64,000 nt of DNA from Lepidostoma basale (taxonomy: Eukaryota; Arthropoda; Insecta; Trichoptera; Lepidostomatidae): NCBI GenBank assembly GCA_022606425.2, contig JAHDVF020001307.1, forward strand, positions 402,001 to 466,000, read 5' to 3'. The position numbers and the translations under genes were made by a program. The notes below the pieces were generated by a model. That model made no database searches. It was not told the DNA's origin and saw nothing but the letters and a program-made list of their open reading frames with translations. This document shows, piece after piece, positions 62,871 through 64,000 of this stretch (its first letter is position 1; each line of letters begins with the position of its first letter).

Positions 62871-63354
62871 TAGCACATGACCATAACAATATTAATATAA
62901 TTTTAATTTGGAAACCTCGAATGAAATTCGAAAAAGACTTTCTGTGGGAGCAACGCATAATAATAGAAATGCCGAGAACGGATAGAACCAACAATTTCGA
63001 TATAATTTTTTGATAGCCTTAAATTTGATAAAAATTTTATAGTATTTTTTTAACGCCTTTTTAAAATTTTATCAATTTTTTAAATTGCGATTCTTTTAAA
63101 TAATGGTTTATACATATAATGGTACTCAGTTAGTTCAACTTGCCCCTTTATTTTAAGCTTAGTTTACAAAGCACGCATTCCTTCTTAATAACATTAGCCA
63201 TAGCTTATCACATACTTCGATAGATTCTAATGTTGGAAGCAGGTGGATTACTCGCACCGATAAACATTTGAAAAATTCTGACAAATTAGCAGCTTTGACT
63301 TAAACATAAATTCCTTCAGTAATAAAAAAAAAAACTCTCGTATTCAATGGCGGT
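62871..63354. other. no gene recognised
   Basis: AT-rich, no feature. Confidence 0.5.
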
Positions 63355-63628
63355 ATAGACGATGAGAGAAGAATAGTTAAAAAGTTGTACACAAGCAGCG
63401 TGAGTGGAAAAAGAAAACCGAGGACGACCGAGGAAAACATGGCATGACCAAATTAATCAATTACTAAAAGGCGGCCACATTCGAAGTCGGAATAATCGAC
63501 GTGCGTGCATGGTGCGATGTATGAATGTAGAGGAAGCCCGAGAGGTATGCCAGGACAGAGCATTGTGGCGATCCATCCTCTCTGCTTACCCCTCCGGAGA
63601 AATGGCGTGATGGTTAGTTAGTTAGTTC
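63355..63628 (+). mobile_element. LINE-A 3' end, TCC-loop subfamily
   Basis: VKKLYTSSVSGK, RGRPRKTWHDQINQLLKGG, HIRSRNNRRACMVRCMN, YPSGEMA; CCCCTCCGGAG hairpin and three TTAG units. Confidence 0.85.
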
Positions 63629-63644
63629 TGTATGGGATTTATTA

Positions 63645-63845
63645 TATCAAATAACTAACTTACTATCACGCCGTCTCACCGAAGGGGTAGGCAGAAAGAA
63701 TGGACTGACGCACTTTTCTTTTCTGATATATTTCTCTCGCTTCCTCAACATTCATACTTCGTGTCATGCACGCGCGTCGATTTCTCTGACGCGACCGACA
63801 TTCAATATTTGATTTATTTGATCGTGCCACGTTTTTTTCGTATAT
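63645..63845 (-). mobile_element. LINE-A 3' fragment
   Basis: TAACTAACTTACTATCACG, CACCGAAGGGG, coding to the RKTWHDQ complement. Confidence 0.75.
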
Positions 63846-63879
63846 ATCAAAAATTATAATATGTGAAATATTCGTGATA

Positions 63880-64000
63880 ACTAACTAACTAACAATCTCG
63901 CCGTCTCTGGAGGGGTAGGCAGAAAAATGAACCGCTACACTGTTCTGTCCTGACATATTTCTCTTGCTTCCTCTACATTCATACCCAGAAGAATATAGAA
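63880..64000 (-). mobile_element. LINE-A 3' fragment, runs off window
   Basis: CTAACTAACTAACAATCTCG, a damaged hairpin (CTGGAGGGG), coding to EEARE. Continues past the end. Confidence 0.7.

Noticed and set aside
601..63640. (TTAG)n arrays as insect-type telomeric repeats
   Set aside because: The unit is TTAG, not the TTAGG telomere unit, and each array directly follows a LINE-A stop codon, so these are retrotransposon tails.

Overview
The window looks like AT-rich eukaryotic, probably insect, non-coding DNA, and a large intron is the best fit. The evidence is dense 5'-truncated non-LTR retrotransposon (LINE) debris, tRNA-derived SINEs, a mariner transposase remnant, and a LINE 3' end with the phrase 'CCACTGCTGGACATAGG' that I associate with insect genomes (possibly Lepidoptera). 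The species cannot be named. No bacterial operon, CRISPR array, complete transposase or complete host protein gene is visible.

Host gene: four short plus-strand exon candidates (154-188, 22145-22196, 27217-27262, 42906-42946) have canonical splice borders and mutually compatible reading phases. If real, the window is mostly introns of one gene. LINE-A copies lie mainly antisense to it (roughly 27 minus, 11 plus), as expected inside a plus-strand transcription unit.

LINEs: I use working names. LINE-A is by far the commonest (about 38 fragments). It ends in a CCCC/GGGG hairpin, a stop codon and a (TTAG)n, (TTTG)n or (TTG)n tail. LINE-B, C, D, E, I and J are other families, several RTE-like, ending in GAA-rich tails. 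LINE-F is CR1/L2-like with an (ATT)n tail, LINE-G has a (TTTGA)n tail, LINE-H an (AAAT)n tail and LINE-K a poly-A tail. Many copies are nested, and target-site duplications (TSDs) date the order of insertion. Two tRNA-derived SINE families (SINE-1, SINE-2) and a 159-bp repeat (R159) are also present.

Most interesting system: a scattered set of short palindromic elements (here HHE, hammerhead elements) carrying hammerhead-ribozyme-like motifs, usually as a divergent pair. At least five sequence families occur, near 4.2-4.8, 17.2, 20.5, 21.4, 26.6, 34.5, 45.4, 54.3, 56.9 and 59.3 kb. The best copies (56942-56982 plus; 59298-59339 minus; 21414-21451 minus) keep stem I, a CUGANGA core, stem II, GAAAC, a self-complementary stem III and a GUH cleavage site. 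Such minimal stem III hammerheads are known from Penelope-like elements and retrozymes. No Penelope-type reverse transcriptase or GIY-YIG frame was seen here, so these look non-autonomous. A further palindromic family (PAL-Y; 16.2, 21.8, 42.5, 48.6-49.5 kb) has perfect arms, tandem units and a 12-bp TSD but no recognised ribozyme.
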